The position numbers were made by a program, and so were the translations under genes. Positions 1-6,276 of a stretch of 11,257 nucleotides of DNA are shown piece after piece. This DNA comes from Halobacteria archaeon. GTDB lineage: Archaea; Halobacteriota; Syntropharchaeia; Alkanophagales; Methanospirareceae. The notes below the pieces were generated by a model. That model made no database searches and was not told the origin of the DNA. It saw only the letters and a list, made by a program, of their open reading frames with translations. Numbering within the stretch: the first letter of the stretch is position 1; each line of letters opens with the position of its first letter. The stretch is taken from the NCBI GenBank assembly GCA_029932715.1, contig JAOZPO010000028.1, positions 1 through 11,257 of the forward strand. Reading direction: 5' to 3'.

Positions 1-80
1 ACATTAATATAAACGTTATCAATACTTTAAACGTATTTAATTAAGATTGTTGGATATTTCACGGACAAGATTTCTTCTCC

Positions 81-86
81 AAAAAA
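81..86 (-). terminator. Possible terminator after modC
   Basis: Minus-strand TTTTTT lies 24 bases past the modC stop codon, within a weak AT-rich stem-loop whose arms are 68-73 and 84-89 (agattt/aaatct, 10-base loop). An oligo-T run after the final mod gene fits archaeal termination, but six T residues in AT-rich DNA is modest evidence. Confidence 0.35.
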
Positions 87-109
87 TCTACCAGACATCG
101 GACATGAAC

Positions 110-1159
110 TCAAAAAACATGCACTGTTGATGCCTTAAAAGTGATATACACTTCCTTTCCCTTTTCCAGTTTCATATCCTCAAACGACTGCTTCGTTATT
201 GCCACCGCAAAAGGAGCATTTATGCCGGCATCAACCGCGATTCTGACGGTAGTCCCGACATCTATTACACTCTGTATTACACCCTTAAATGAGTTCCTGG
301 CACTCGACACAATTTCCGCTGTCGAGACTAATATGTCCTCCGGTCTGATGGATACGTGGACAGAGCCGGGCATAAGCGTGGTAGATGCAATCTTTATACC
401 ATCAAGGTCAATGTAGGCTACACCATTATTGATAATGGATTCTCCCTGAAACAGGTTACCAACACCGAGGAAGTCAGCAACGAATTCAGATTCCGGCTTC
501 CTGAACACATCATTTGGCTCACCCACCTGAATAATCGCCCCTTTATTCATTACTGCCATCCGGCTGCCGAGCAAGAAAGCTTCCTCGAAACTGTGCGTTA
601 CATGTATCGTAGTTGTTTTCATGACTGAATGGACTTTCTTCAACTCCTGGCGTAACCTTTCCGATGTTTGGGGATCCAGTGCACTTAAGGGCTCATCTAA
701 CAACAGGACATTTGGCTCCATACTCAGTGCACGGGCTATTGCAATCCTTTGCTGTTCGCCACCGCTTAGCGTGCCCGGGTAGCGATGCAAGAGATGAGAA
801 ACACCCATCAAGTTTGCGAGTTCATCCACCCTGTGTTTGATTTCCCTTTTCGCTACTTTTCGCGACTTCAGCCCAAAACCTATGTTTTCCTCTACCGTCA
901 AAAACGGGAACAGAACGTAATCCTGATAGACGATGCCTATGTTTCGCTCCCTTGGTGGGACGTCGGTGATGTCCCTCTCGTTAAGTACAATTCTGCCACT
1001 ATCTGCGCGGTAAATGCCTGCTATCGTCTCAAGTAGGATGGTTTTCCCTGCACCCGTGGGACCCAGCACCATAAAATACTCGCCATCGTCTATTTCAAGG
1101 TTTACATCACGTAAGAAGAACTCGCCCAAATCCTTCGATATTTTTTCTATTCTTATCAT
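110..1159 (-). CDS. modC: Molybdate/tungstate ABC transporter ATP-binding protein
   Basis: This is the cytoplasmic ATPase that powers oxyanion uptake through the ModB permease. All ABC motifs are visible: Walker A GPTGAGKT (residues 33-40), Q-loop Q79, signature LSGGEQQR (131-138), Walker B VLLLDEP (151-157), D-loop SALD (159-162) and switch His189. Residues from about 235 to 349 form a C-terminal TOBE/MOP-like beta domain. In the Methanosarcina acetivorans ModBC transporter, a protein of nearly the same length, this domain binds molybdate or tungstate and shuts transport down, so similar feedback is inferred here. It is the last gene of the mod cluster, 42 bp after modB. The start is the first ATG, directly before the usual strand-1 region. 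A sulfate or other oxyanion ATPase is the main alternative, made less likely by the ModA and ModB neighbours. Confidence 0.9.
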   Translation of the reverse strand: MIRIEKISKDLGEFFLRDVNLEIDDGEYFMVLGPTGAGKTILLETIAGIYRADSGRIVLNERDITDVPPRERNIGIVYQDYVLFPFLTVEENIGFGLKSRKVAKREIKHRVDELANLMGVSHLLHRYPGTLSGGEQQRIAIARALSMEPNVLLLDEPLSALDPQTSERLRQELKKVHSVMKTTTIHVTHSFEEAFLLGSRMAVMNKGAIIQVGEPNDVFRKPESEFVADFLGVGNLFQGESIINNGVAYIDLDGIKIASTTLMPGSVHVSIRPEDILVSTAEIVSSARNSFKGVIQSVIDVGTTVRIAVDAGINAPFAVAITKQSFEDMKLEKGKEVYITFKASTVHVF

Positions 1160-1201
1160 TTTTCGTTTCTTTGGTAAAGCTTTCTTTTCTAAAGAAATGT
1201 T

Positions 1202-1999
1202 TTAGAACACACGCGTAAAACCTCCGTATCTTTCAAACACGAACAGAGATATAAGCGATATGATAATCAGGATAGTTGCAGTAGCAATAGCTAAATTCAA
1301 CTCACCGCATGACATGTTCAGGTATAACGAGATAGGTAATGTCTCAGTTTTCATTCTCGTTGCTCCTGCGACCATCAGTGCGGCACCAAACTCGCCTATT
1401 CCCTTCGACCATGTTATAATGGAGCCCGCTAAGAGCCCATTCTTCGACATTGGCAGTGTTACGCGCCAGAACGCCTGCGCCTCGGTACAGCCAAGCGTTT
1501 CCGCTACGTGCTCGTATCTTGGATTTATACTCTGGAATGTCCCCCGTAGTATCCTGAACATGAACGGCACGTTCACAAAGAACTGCGCAATTACGATTCC
1601 AAGTGGTGTGAACACAAAATCAAGCCCTACTTCGGCAAGGCCCCTGCCAAATGATGTCATGCCAAATATTAACAAGCCCACACCAGCAACTAATGGCGGT
1701 AACGCCAGCGGTACATCCAGAATCGTATTGACCAGACTCTTGCCAAAGAAGTTATAGCGGGCAAGTGCATAAGCTGAAGGTATAGAAATAGCGATACAGA
1801 GAATAGTGGATACGACCGCAGTTGTCAAACTCAATCGTATCGCGAATTGTATCTCCTCACTTAGAATGCTTGTTATCAGTGCATGCGGCGTGGTGTGCGT
1901 GACAACGCAAATAATCATGGTTAAGATAAAAGAAGCAAGGAGTAAACTGGACAGCATCGTAATAATCTTGATTTTTGCCTGATTCAATTTCTTTAACAT
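1202..1999 (-). CDS. modB: Molybdate/tungstate ABC transporter permease
   Basis: This 265-residue inner-membrane permease forms the oxyanion channel, probably as a homodimer. About six hydrophobic segments are visible, near residues 13-33, 50-75, 90-112, 130-150, 187-210 and 236-256. The cytoplasmic EAA loop that docks onto the ATPase lies at about 166-186 (VAETLGCTEAQAFWRVTLP, with the conserved Gly170 and LP182-183). The GIGEFGAALMVAG stretch (200-212) is typical of the ModB/CysT branch. It follows the TrmO-like gene by 15 bp and precedes modC by 42 bp, so the three are very likely cotranscribed. The ATG at 1999 begins a short basic N-terminus before the first membrane helix. Substrate choice between molybdate and tungstate cannot be read from the sequence. 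Confidence 0.9.
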   Translation of the reverse strand: MLKKLNQAKIKIITMLSSLLLASFILTMIICVVTHTTPHALITSILSEEIQFAIRLSLTTAVVSTILCIAISIPSAYALARYNFFGKSLVNTILDVPLALPPLVAGVGLLIFGMTSFGRGLAEVGLDFVFTPLGIVIAQFFVNVPFMFRILRGTFQSINPRYEHVAETLGCTEAQAFWRVTLPMSKNGLLAGSIITWSKGIGEFGAALMVAGATRMKTETLPISLYLNMSCGELNLAIATATILIIISLISLFVFERYGGFTRVF

Positions 2000-2014
2000 T
2001 GCATTTATCCGTTC

Positions 2015-2512
2015 CTATTCAGGTCTATGCTTGCCTGATTCGCCCCTAACCATATCTAAGTGAGGATTACTGAGCCATCCGCTTCTTGCTGCTTCTCTGT
2101 TGTCAAACTGAGGTACAAAGGGCTTTATATCGAGTAGTAGCGTTCCATCTATGATGTCAACTTCACTGATTTCCAGCTTGTTCCCTCTCACCTGCTCCAG
2201 CCTCACGACCGACAACCCGATAGGATTGGGTCGTTTGAAATGTCGTATTGAGAAGATCCCGCGCTGTTCGTCTTCTAAAAACGGCATTGAAATCAATGAA
2301 TAGCCATCGGCGAGATGGAAATGGTAAATAAGGATAATGTGCGAGAATCCTTCGATGTGCTTTAGCCCTGCTGCATATTCTGGATATATCTCCACCTCAC
2401 CCTTGGCGCCTTTTGCGAACACGCCTTGAATTGGAGTATCCTTTTTATCCCGGAATCCCGTGTGTATGATTCCTATTGGCTTGTATGTTACTACTACTCT
2501 GCTTTTTCCCAT
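2015..2512 (-). CDS. trmO: TrmO/TsaA-family (UPF0066) SAM-dependent methyltransferase
   Basis: This is a 165-residue protein of the TsaA/TrmO (UPF0066) beta-barrel family. The E. coli member N6-methylates the threonylcarbamoyl-adenosine at position 37 of tRNA-Thr using S-adenosylmethionine. Seen here are the N-terminal strand KPIGIIHTGF (11-20), the family signature RPNPIGLSVVRL (94-105), and DIKPFVPQFD (128-137), a motif diagnostic for the family. The length fits the single-domain archaeal form and lacks the C-terminal extension of bacterial TrmO. The tRNA role is inferred from the family; archaeal members are much less studied. It lies between modA (58 bp upstream) and modB (15 bp downstream), which is unexpected for a tRNA modifier and suggests either hitchhiking in the operon or a link to Mo/W physiology. 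Confidence 0.85.
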   Translation of the reverse strand: MGKSRVVVTYKPIGIIHTGFRDKKDTPIQGVFAKGAKGEVEIYPEYAAGLKHIEGFSHIILIYHFHLADGYSLISMPFLEDEQRGIFSIRHFKRPNPIGLSVVRLEQVRGNKLEISEVDIIDGTLLLDIKPFVPQFDNREAARSGWLSNPHLDMVRGESGKHRPE

Positions 2513-2570
2513 CTCACTATCGTTCCACGCTACTTCCTATACCATCATTACGTTTTTTCACTGAGATATT

Positions 2571-3380
2571 CTATTCATATTTCGGATTGGGGTATGTCGT
2601 AAAGCCGTGTCTCTCGAATACCTCTTTCCCTTCATCAGAGGTAACGAAATCAACGAACTTCATTGCCATGTCTTTGTTTTCAGAAAACGTTAGCGTGCCT
2701 ATTGGAATCACTTTTATAATATTTTGCCCCGTTGGTATCTCTATAATATCCGTTTCCTTCTCAGTCCCAGCTAAAGATGCTTTCCATATTATTGACGCCT
2801 CAGCAGTGCCCATGCATGTATAGACTACCAGCTCATTTACCGTAGCGGTACGAGCAATGACATTTGCATCTACGGCATCAAAAATCCCGTTCTTCTCCAG
2901 TATTTTGTTCGCAATCTTACCACACGCAGTTGCTTTTGCGTCTCCGAGAACAACTTTCACGCCTGGCTTTGTAATATCTTCCAGGCAAGTTATATTCGCT
3001 GGATTGCCCTCTGGAACTGCTATCACAGATATGTGATACGCTACAAGCTGCTCGTAATCAACAAACCCTTTCTCTTTCGCTTTCTCGATGTACATCGTTG
3101 CTCCAGGCATGTAGACGTCGCCTTTTTTCGTTAGTTCTATCTGACTTAAGAGTGTATTAGAACCAGCATAGTTGTAGTTCACAGTAACGCCATATTTCTG
3201 CTCAAACAGCGTTCCAATCTCGTCCATTGGCTTGCGCATTCCCGCGCCGCTATACACCATGAGTGAAGAAGTTTCTGTTGGTGTGGGCACATGTGTTTCT
3301 TCATTAATACAGCCTGCGAAGATCACTACCGTTGCGATTGTCACTATTGCTATTATTCCTGATTTTTTCCTTTTTCCCAT
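2571..3380 (-). CDS. modA: Molybdate/tungstate-binding lipoprotein, ModA type
   Basis: This is the extracellular solute-binding protein that hands the oxyanion to ModB. A basic start (MGKRKK) is followed by a hydrophobic stretch (about 8-21) and a lipobox FAGC with Cys24, so it should be a membrane-anchored lipoprotein. A Thr/Pro-rich linker (29-38) precedes the binding domain. Motifs of the periplasmic-binding fold are SGAGMRKPMDEI (44-55), YAGSNTLLSQIE (71-82), GDVYMPG (87-93) and the region 191-204 that matches the ModA TAEASIIWKASL strand. The pattern is ModA-like rather than WtpA-like. The gene starts the transporter cluster, 131 bp after thiC, with its own strong promoter and a Shine-Dalgarno-like GAAGTGA seven bases before ATG. 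Metal preference is not determined; the pairing with a W/Mo enzyme gene favours either anion. Confidence 0.88.
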   Translation of the reverse strand: MGKRKKSGIIAIVTIATVVIFAGCINEETHVPTPTETSSLMVYSGAGMRKPMDEIGTLFEQKYGVTVNYNYAGSNTLLSQIELTKKGDVYMPGATMYIEKAKEKGFVDYEQLVAYHISVIAVPEGNPANITCLEDITKPGVKVVLGDAKATACGKIANKILEKNGIFDAVDANVIARTATVNELVVYTCMGTAEASIIWKASLAGTEKETDIIEIPTGQNIIKVIPIGTLTFSENKDMAMKFVDFVTSDEGKEVFERHGFTTYPNPKYE

Positions 3381-3387
3381 TTTTATT

Positions 3388-3436
3388 TCACTTCGATATG
3401 CGGAAATATACCACTCGCTATATAAAAGGTTTTCGG
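3388..3436 (-). promoter_or_regulatory. Promoter and ribosome binding site of the mod operon
   Basis: On the minus strand a BRE-like CCGAAAACC (3436-3428) is followed immediately by a TATA box TTTTATATA (3427-3419). Transcription would be expected to begin about 25 bases downstream, near 3398, leaving a leader of about 18 nt that contains the Shine-Dalgarno-like GAAGTGA (3394-3388). This is the best archaeal promoter in the window and suggests that modA can be transcribed independently of thiC. Confidence 0.6.
3406..3423. promoter_or_regulatory. Possible operator: short inverted repeat overlapping the modA TATA box
   Basis: The arms ATATA (3406-3410) and TATAT (3419-3423) flank the 8-base spacer ccactcgc. 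The right arm lies in the modA TATA box, so a dimeric regulator bound here would block transcription. Bacterial ModE sites are also TATATA-type inverted repeats with a short spacer. The arms are only five A/T bases and may simply be low-complexity promoter sequence. Confidence 0.2.
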
Positions 3437-3511
3437 GTTTTTTTTATAACTCAACTCACCACATGAACCGAGAACCCTATGATTATAACGATACAAGCAC
3501 CAATCTCACAA

Positions 3512-4801
3512 TCACCGCTCCAAAAACTCTTTCACCAGTTTTATCGCACACAAATCACCACATATAGAACAAGCATCAGTCTCCGAAGGTCTACGGTCTC
3601 TTATACGCCGTGCCTCTTCTGGATTAATCGCAAGCTCCAGTTGCTTCTTCCAATCCAGTTTTTTACGCGCCTGAGCCATATCAGCGTCCTTCTTCCTCGC
3701 CTTCTCGTTTTGTCCCACTTTCACGAGATCCGCAACATGTGCCGCTATTTCCGTTACTATCGTGCCTTCTTTTATGTCTTCCACCGAAGGCAGCGCTAAA
3801 TGTTCGGATGGCGATACCATACAAAGGAAATCCGCACCGTACATACCCGCAACCGCACCACCGATGGCACTAACAAAATGGTCGTAGCCAGGTGCAATGT
3901 CAGTGACAAGAGGACCTAACAGATACAGCGGTGCGAAATCCGTTATATGCTTTATCGTCTTCACTGCTGCTTCTATTTCGTCCAGTGGTACGTGCCCGGG
4001 ACCCTCCACAATCGCCTGCACTCCCGCCTCGCGAGCAAGCGTCACGAGCTCGCCAAGCACGATATTCTCCATGTATTTCGCACGGTCCGAAGCATCTAAA
4101 ATAGCTCCGGGTCGCATACCATCACCCAAACTGATCGTTAACTCGTATTCTTTCGCTATCTCCAGTAGATATTCGTATTCCGCGTAAAACGGATTCTCAT
4201 GCCCGTTGTGAATCATCCATGCAACATGGAACGCGCCGCCACGACTGACAACATCTAAAATACGTGTGCTTCGCTTCAACCGTTCCAGCGTATTCAGATT
4301 CACTCCTGCATGGATAGTGACAAAATCTATACCGTCTTTTGCATGTGCTCGCACGGCATTGAACATGTCATCTGAGCTCATATCCACGACTGCTCTTTCT
4401 CCTGCCCGTCCTAAAGCCGCCTGGTAGATCGGGACAGTCCCTACTGGCACCGTTACCTCATTTAAAATACGGCTTCTGACTTCATTAATATCACCGCCGG
4501 TAGAGAGGTCCATTATAGTATCCGCACCGTATTTTACCGCAATCCGTGCCTTCTCTGCTTCCTCTTCCAGGTTTACATAATCCTTTGATGTGCCTACATT
4601 CACGTTCACTTTCGTGCTCATCCGCTCTCCTATTGCCTTTAGCACTCTACCATCCATGTGCTCTGCTCTAATCACATTATTCGGAATTGCAACTCGTCCT
4701 GCATCAAGTAGACGTTTTAGTTTAGCCAGGCTGAGCCCTTCTGCTGATGCGACTTTATCCAAATCTTTCTTATCCCACTTACTATTACGGACGGAACTCA
4801 T
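3512..4801 (-). CDS. thiC: Phosphomethylpyrimidine synthase ThiC
   Basis: This radical-SAM enzyme rearranges aminoimidazole ribotide to hydroxymethylpyrimidine phosphate, the pyrimidine half of thiamine. Family motifs are DLSTGGD (98-104), SLGDGMRPG (224-232), EGPGHVPL (266-273) and [13 protein letters not shown] (296-308). His270 and His334 are 64 residues apart, the same spacing as the zinc-binding histidine pair of characterised ThiC proteins. The 4Fe-4S motif near the C-terminus reads C411-x2-C414-x3-C418; the long bacterial form (E. coli) has x4 in the second gap. The 429-residue length fits the short archaeal/anaerobe class, which lacks the bacterial N-terminal domain. Anaerobic 5-hydroxybenzimidazole synthases (BzaA/B/F) are close paralogues and remain an alternative. 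No TPP riboswitch is visible upstream. The gene lies 110 bp after fwdB and 131 bp before modA. Confidence 0.9.
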   Translation of the reverse strand: MSSVRNSKWDKKDLDKVASAEGLSLAKLKRLLDAGRVAIPNNVIRAEHMDGRVLKAIGERMSTKVNVNVGTSKDYVNLEEEAEKARIAVKYGADTIMDLSTGGDINEVRSRILNEVTVPVGTVPIYQAALGRAGERAVVDMSSDDMFNAVRAHAKDGIDFVTIHAGVNLNTLERLKRSTRILDVVSRGGAFHVAWMIHNGHENPFYAEYEYLLEIAKEYELTISLGDGMRPGAILDASDRAKYMENIVLGELVTLAREAGVQAIVEGPGHVPLDEIEAAVKTIKHITDFAPLYLLGPLVTDIAPGYDHFVSAIGGAVAGMYGADFLCMVSPSEHLALPSVEDIKEGTIVTEIAAHVADLVKVGQNEKARKKDADMAQARKKLDWKKQLELAINPEEARRIRDRRPSETDACSICGDLCAIKLVKEFLER

Positions 4802-4827
4802 TTTTACTCGCTTTACTTCTTTATTTG

Positions 4828-4836
4828 ATTATATTA
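4828..4836 (-). promoter_or_regulatory. Candidate TATA box of thiC
   Basis: Minus-strand TAATATAAT lies 27-35 bases before the thiC ATG, with purine-rich GGAAAAAG further upstream. This position predicts a nearly leaderless transcript. The intergenic region is AT-rich, so chance TATA-like matches are expected. No Shine-Dalgarno sequence of note precedes the ATG, which fits a leaderless or very short leader. Confidence 0.35.
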
Positions 4837-4860
4837 CAATAAGCACTTTTTCCTTTTTTT

Positions 4861-4868
4861 AAAAAAAA
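4861..4868 (-). terminator. Oligo-T terminator after fwdB
   Basis: Eight consecutive T residues occur on the minus strand 44 bases past the fwdB stop codon, followed by seven A residues. Archaeal RNA polymerase terminates at such T-runs without needing a hairpin. It would separate fwdB from thiC transcription and fits the presence of a TATA-like element just downstream. Confidence 0.55.
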
Positions 4869-4911
4869 CATGCTATTTATGCACCTTTTTACATTCGTTT
4901 GGTTTAGTCAT

Positions 4912-6210
4912 TTATAATAGCACCAACCGCCGGTATATGCCCTCCAGAATCTCATTATCCGAGAGATACGCGGATTCCAGAATCTTATCCAGCTTCAACG
5001 GCAGTCCATCCATCCGATAAGCTATACCCTCTGCTTCAACACCCGTTATCGCAGTAGGGAACAGCACAGAAGAGATTAGCGTAGTTGGCGTTTCAAATGG
5101 GTCTATCACGATAACAGGCATATTACCCAATTTCTTCGCCTCCTCTGCTGGAAACGAAGAATATGGGTCGGCACCCACAATTACGGCTGCATCCACATCA
5201 TCTAACACATCCAGAACGGTTGTCTTACCTGGTTCGAACACTCTATCACGCGAGAAGTCAAGCCCAAATGGATAACCCGTCTCACGTAACAGGAGCATCA
5301 CCGCACCCATAACATTGAAATGCCCCTTCATGGGAAACAGCACGTATCTCGTACCTGATTTGTTAAGAGCGTCAACCAGCGCGAAAATAGCTGCGATATT
5401 TTCTGGCGCGTCTTCGCTTGATAGCACACCGAGACCCAGGAAGATAACACCATAGAACGCTTTCTTCAGTCTGTCCGTTAATTTTACTACTGTATCTAAG
5501 TCTATTTCGTTATCTACTGCTAATCCGCTCGTATCTCCATTTACCAATCGCGTCATTAGCTCAGCGATTTTAGCATCCTCGCCTGGCTTCAGGCGTAAGA
5601 ACCAGCGTGAAATCTTCTTCAATTCGCTGTCTACCAGGTCAATAGTAATCAGCTCCCGATCCATCACGCCTTTCAGTGCATATCTCCCTATTGGATATAC
5701 AGAATACCGGGAGAGGTGTCGTGGATGCGATACGATAGGATTAGCACCCCAGTAAATGATGACATTTGCATTATCTCTTATCTCATCCAGCAGGGCATAG
5801 TAAAATGGATATCTACCGTTCATCAGTTCTGAATACAAGAGATTATGGCAAATTGATTCCGTGATGTCGTATACGCCTCCCGTGTGTTTCGCTATTTCCA
5901 ACGCCACATGCTGAGCGTGGTAGTCGCTATTGCACAACCCGTATATAAGTGGATTCTTCGCTGTTCTCAGTATCTCCACTGCTTTTTGTATCGCAGTCTC
6001 GTAATTGGTTTCTTTGCCGTCTACTCGTGGTTTCCGTATCCGTCCTTCGTTTCGTGTAGAGCGGAATTTTTGCACTCCGATCCGGCAAGCGTTTCTTATC
6101 TCCTTTATTTCGTTTCCCCTGACGTCCACGGAAATAACTATATCATCACAGAGACATGCACAGAACGGGCATACTGCTGCTTCTATTATCTTCTCCTTCT
6201 CTTCCGCCAT
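4912..6210 (-). CDS. fwdB: Formylmethanofuran dehydrogenase subunit B (catalytic W/Mo subunit)
   Basis: FwdB carries the tungstopterin or molybdopterin site that interconverts CO2 (via formate) and the formyl group delivered to methanofuran, the first step of methanogenesis from CO2 or the last step of reverse methanogenesis. The N-terminus has the 4Fe-4S motif C14-x2-C17-x3-C21 with the fourth ligand C42 (NACRIG). Cys121 (ESICHN) sits where the known family has the metal ligand, Cys or selenocysteine near residue 118, so this is the Cys form. Typical downstream motifs are YWGANPIVSHPRHLSRYS (153-170) and VGADPYSSFP (345-354). The 432-residue length matches full-length FwdB. The fwdA, C, D, F and G partners are absent here; the gene stands alone between thiC and divergent thrC. 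Whether it is the tungsten (fwd) or molybdenum (fmd) isoform cannot be told from sequence alone. Confidence 0.93.
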   Translation of the reverse strand: MAEEKEKIIEAAVCPFCACLCDDIVISVDVRGNEIKEIRNACRIGVQKFRSTRNEGRIRKPRVDGKETNYETAIQKAVEILRTAKNPLIYGLCNSDYHAQHVALEIAKHTGGVYDITESICHNLLYSELMNGRYPFYYALLDEIRDNANVIIYWGANPIVSHPRHLSRYSVYPIGRYALKGVMDRELITIDLVDSELKKISRWFLRLKPGEDAKIAELMTRLVNGDTSGLAVDNEIDLDTVVKLTDRLKKAFYGVIFLGLGVLSSEDAPENIAAIFALVDALNKSGTRYVLFPMKGHFNVMGAVMLLLRETGYPFGLDFSRDRVFEPGKTTVLDVLDDVDAAVIVGADPYSSFPAEEAKKLGNMPVIVIDPFETPTTLISSVLFPTAITGVEAEGIAYRMDGLPLKLDKILESAYLSDNEILEGIYRRLVLL

Positions 6211-6276
6211 TTCGCTTTGGAAAAAATTGCCTATACCAATGAAAGTTTATATTAGCCCAAATAGTGTAATTGTACA
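6211..6276. promoter_or_regulatory. Shared divergent promoter region of fwdB and thrC
   Basis: The two ATGs are separated by only 66 bp. On the plus strand BRE-like GAAAG (6241-6245) and TTTATATT (6246-6253) place the expected start of transcription at about 6274-6277, so thrC mRNA should be leaderless. No Shine-Dalgarno sequence precedes the thrC ATG, which agrees. Read on the minus strand, the same AT core (TAATATAAA, 6254-6246) lies about 40 bases before the fwdB ATG and could serve as its TATA box with a leader of roughly 15 nt. Confidence 0.5.

Noticed and set aside
21..37. Inverted repeat AATAC-N7-GTATT near the left edge
   Set aside because: Five-base arms in AT-rich DNA with no gene visible beside it in the window; not distinguishable from chance.
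1260..1757. A 165-codon plus-strand open frame
   Set aside because: It is fully antisense to modB, whose membrane segments and EAA loop are clear. No recognisable motif in the plus frame.
4802..4911. TPP riboswitch upstream of thiC
   Set aside because: The region is AT-rich, too short for the aptamer once the fwdB terminator is allowed for, and shows no CTGAGA-like conserved core.
4912..6210. FwdB as a selenoprotein
   Set aside because: The metal-ligand position is an ordinary Cys codon (Cys121) and there is no in-frame TGA in the gene.
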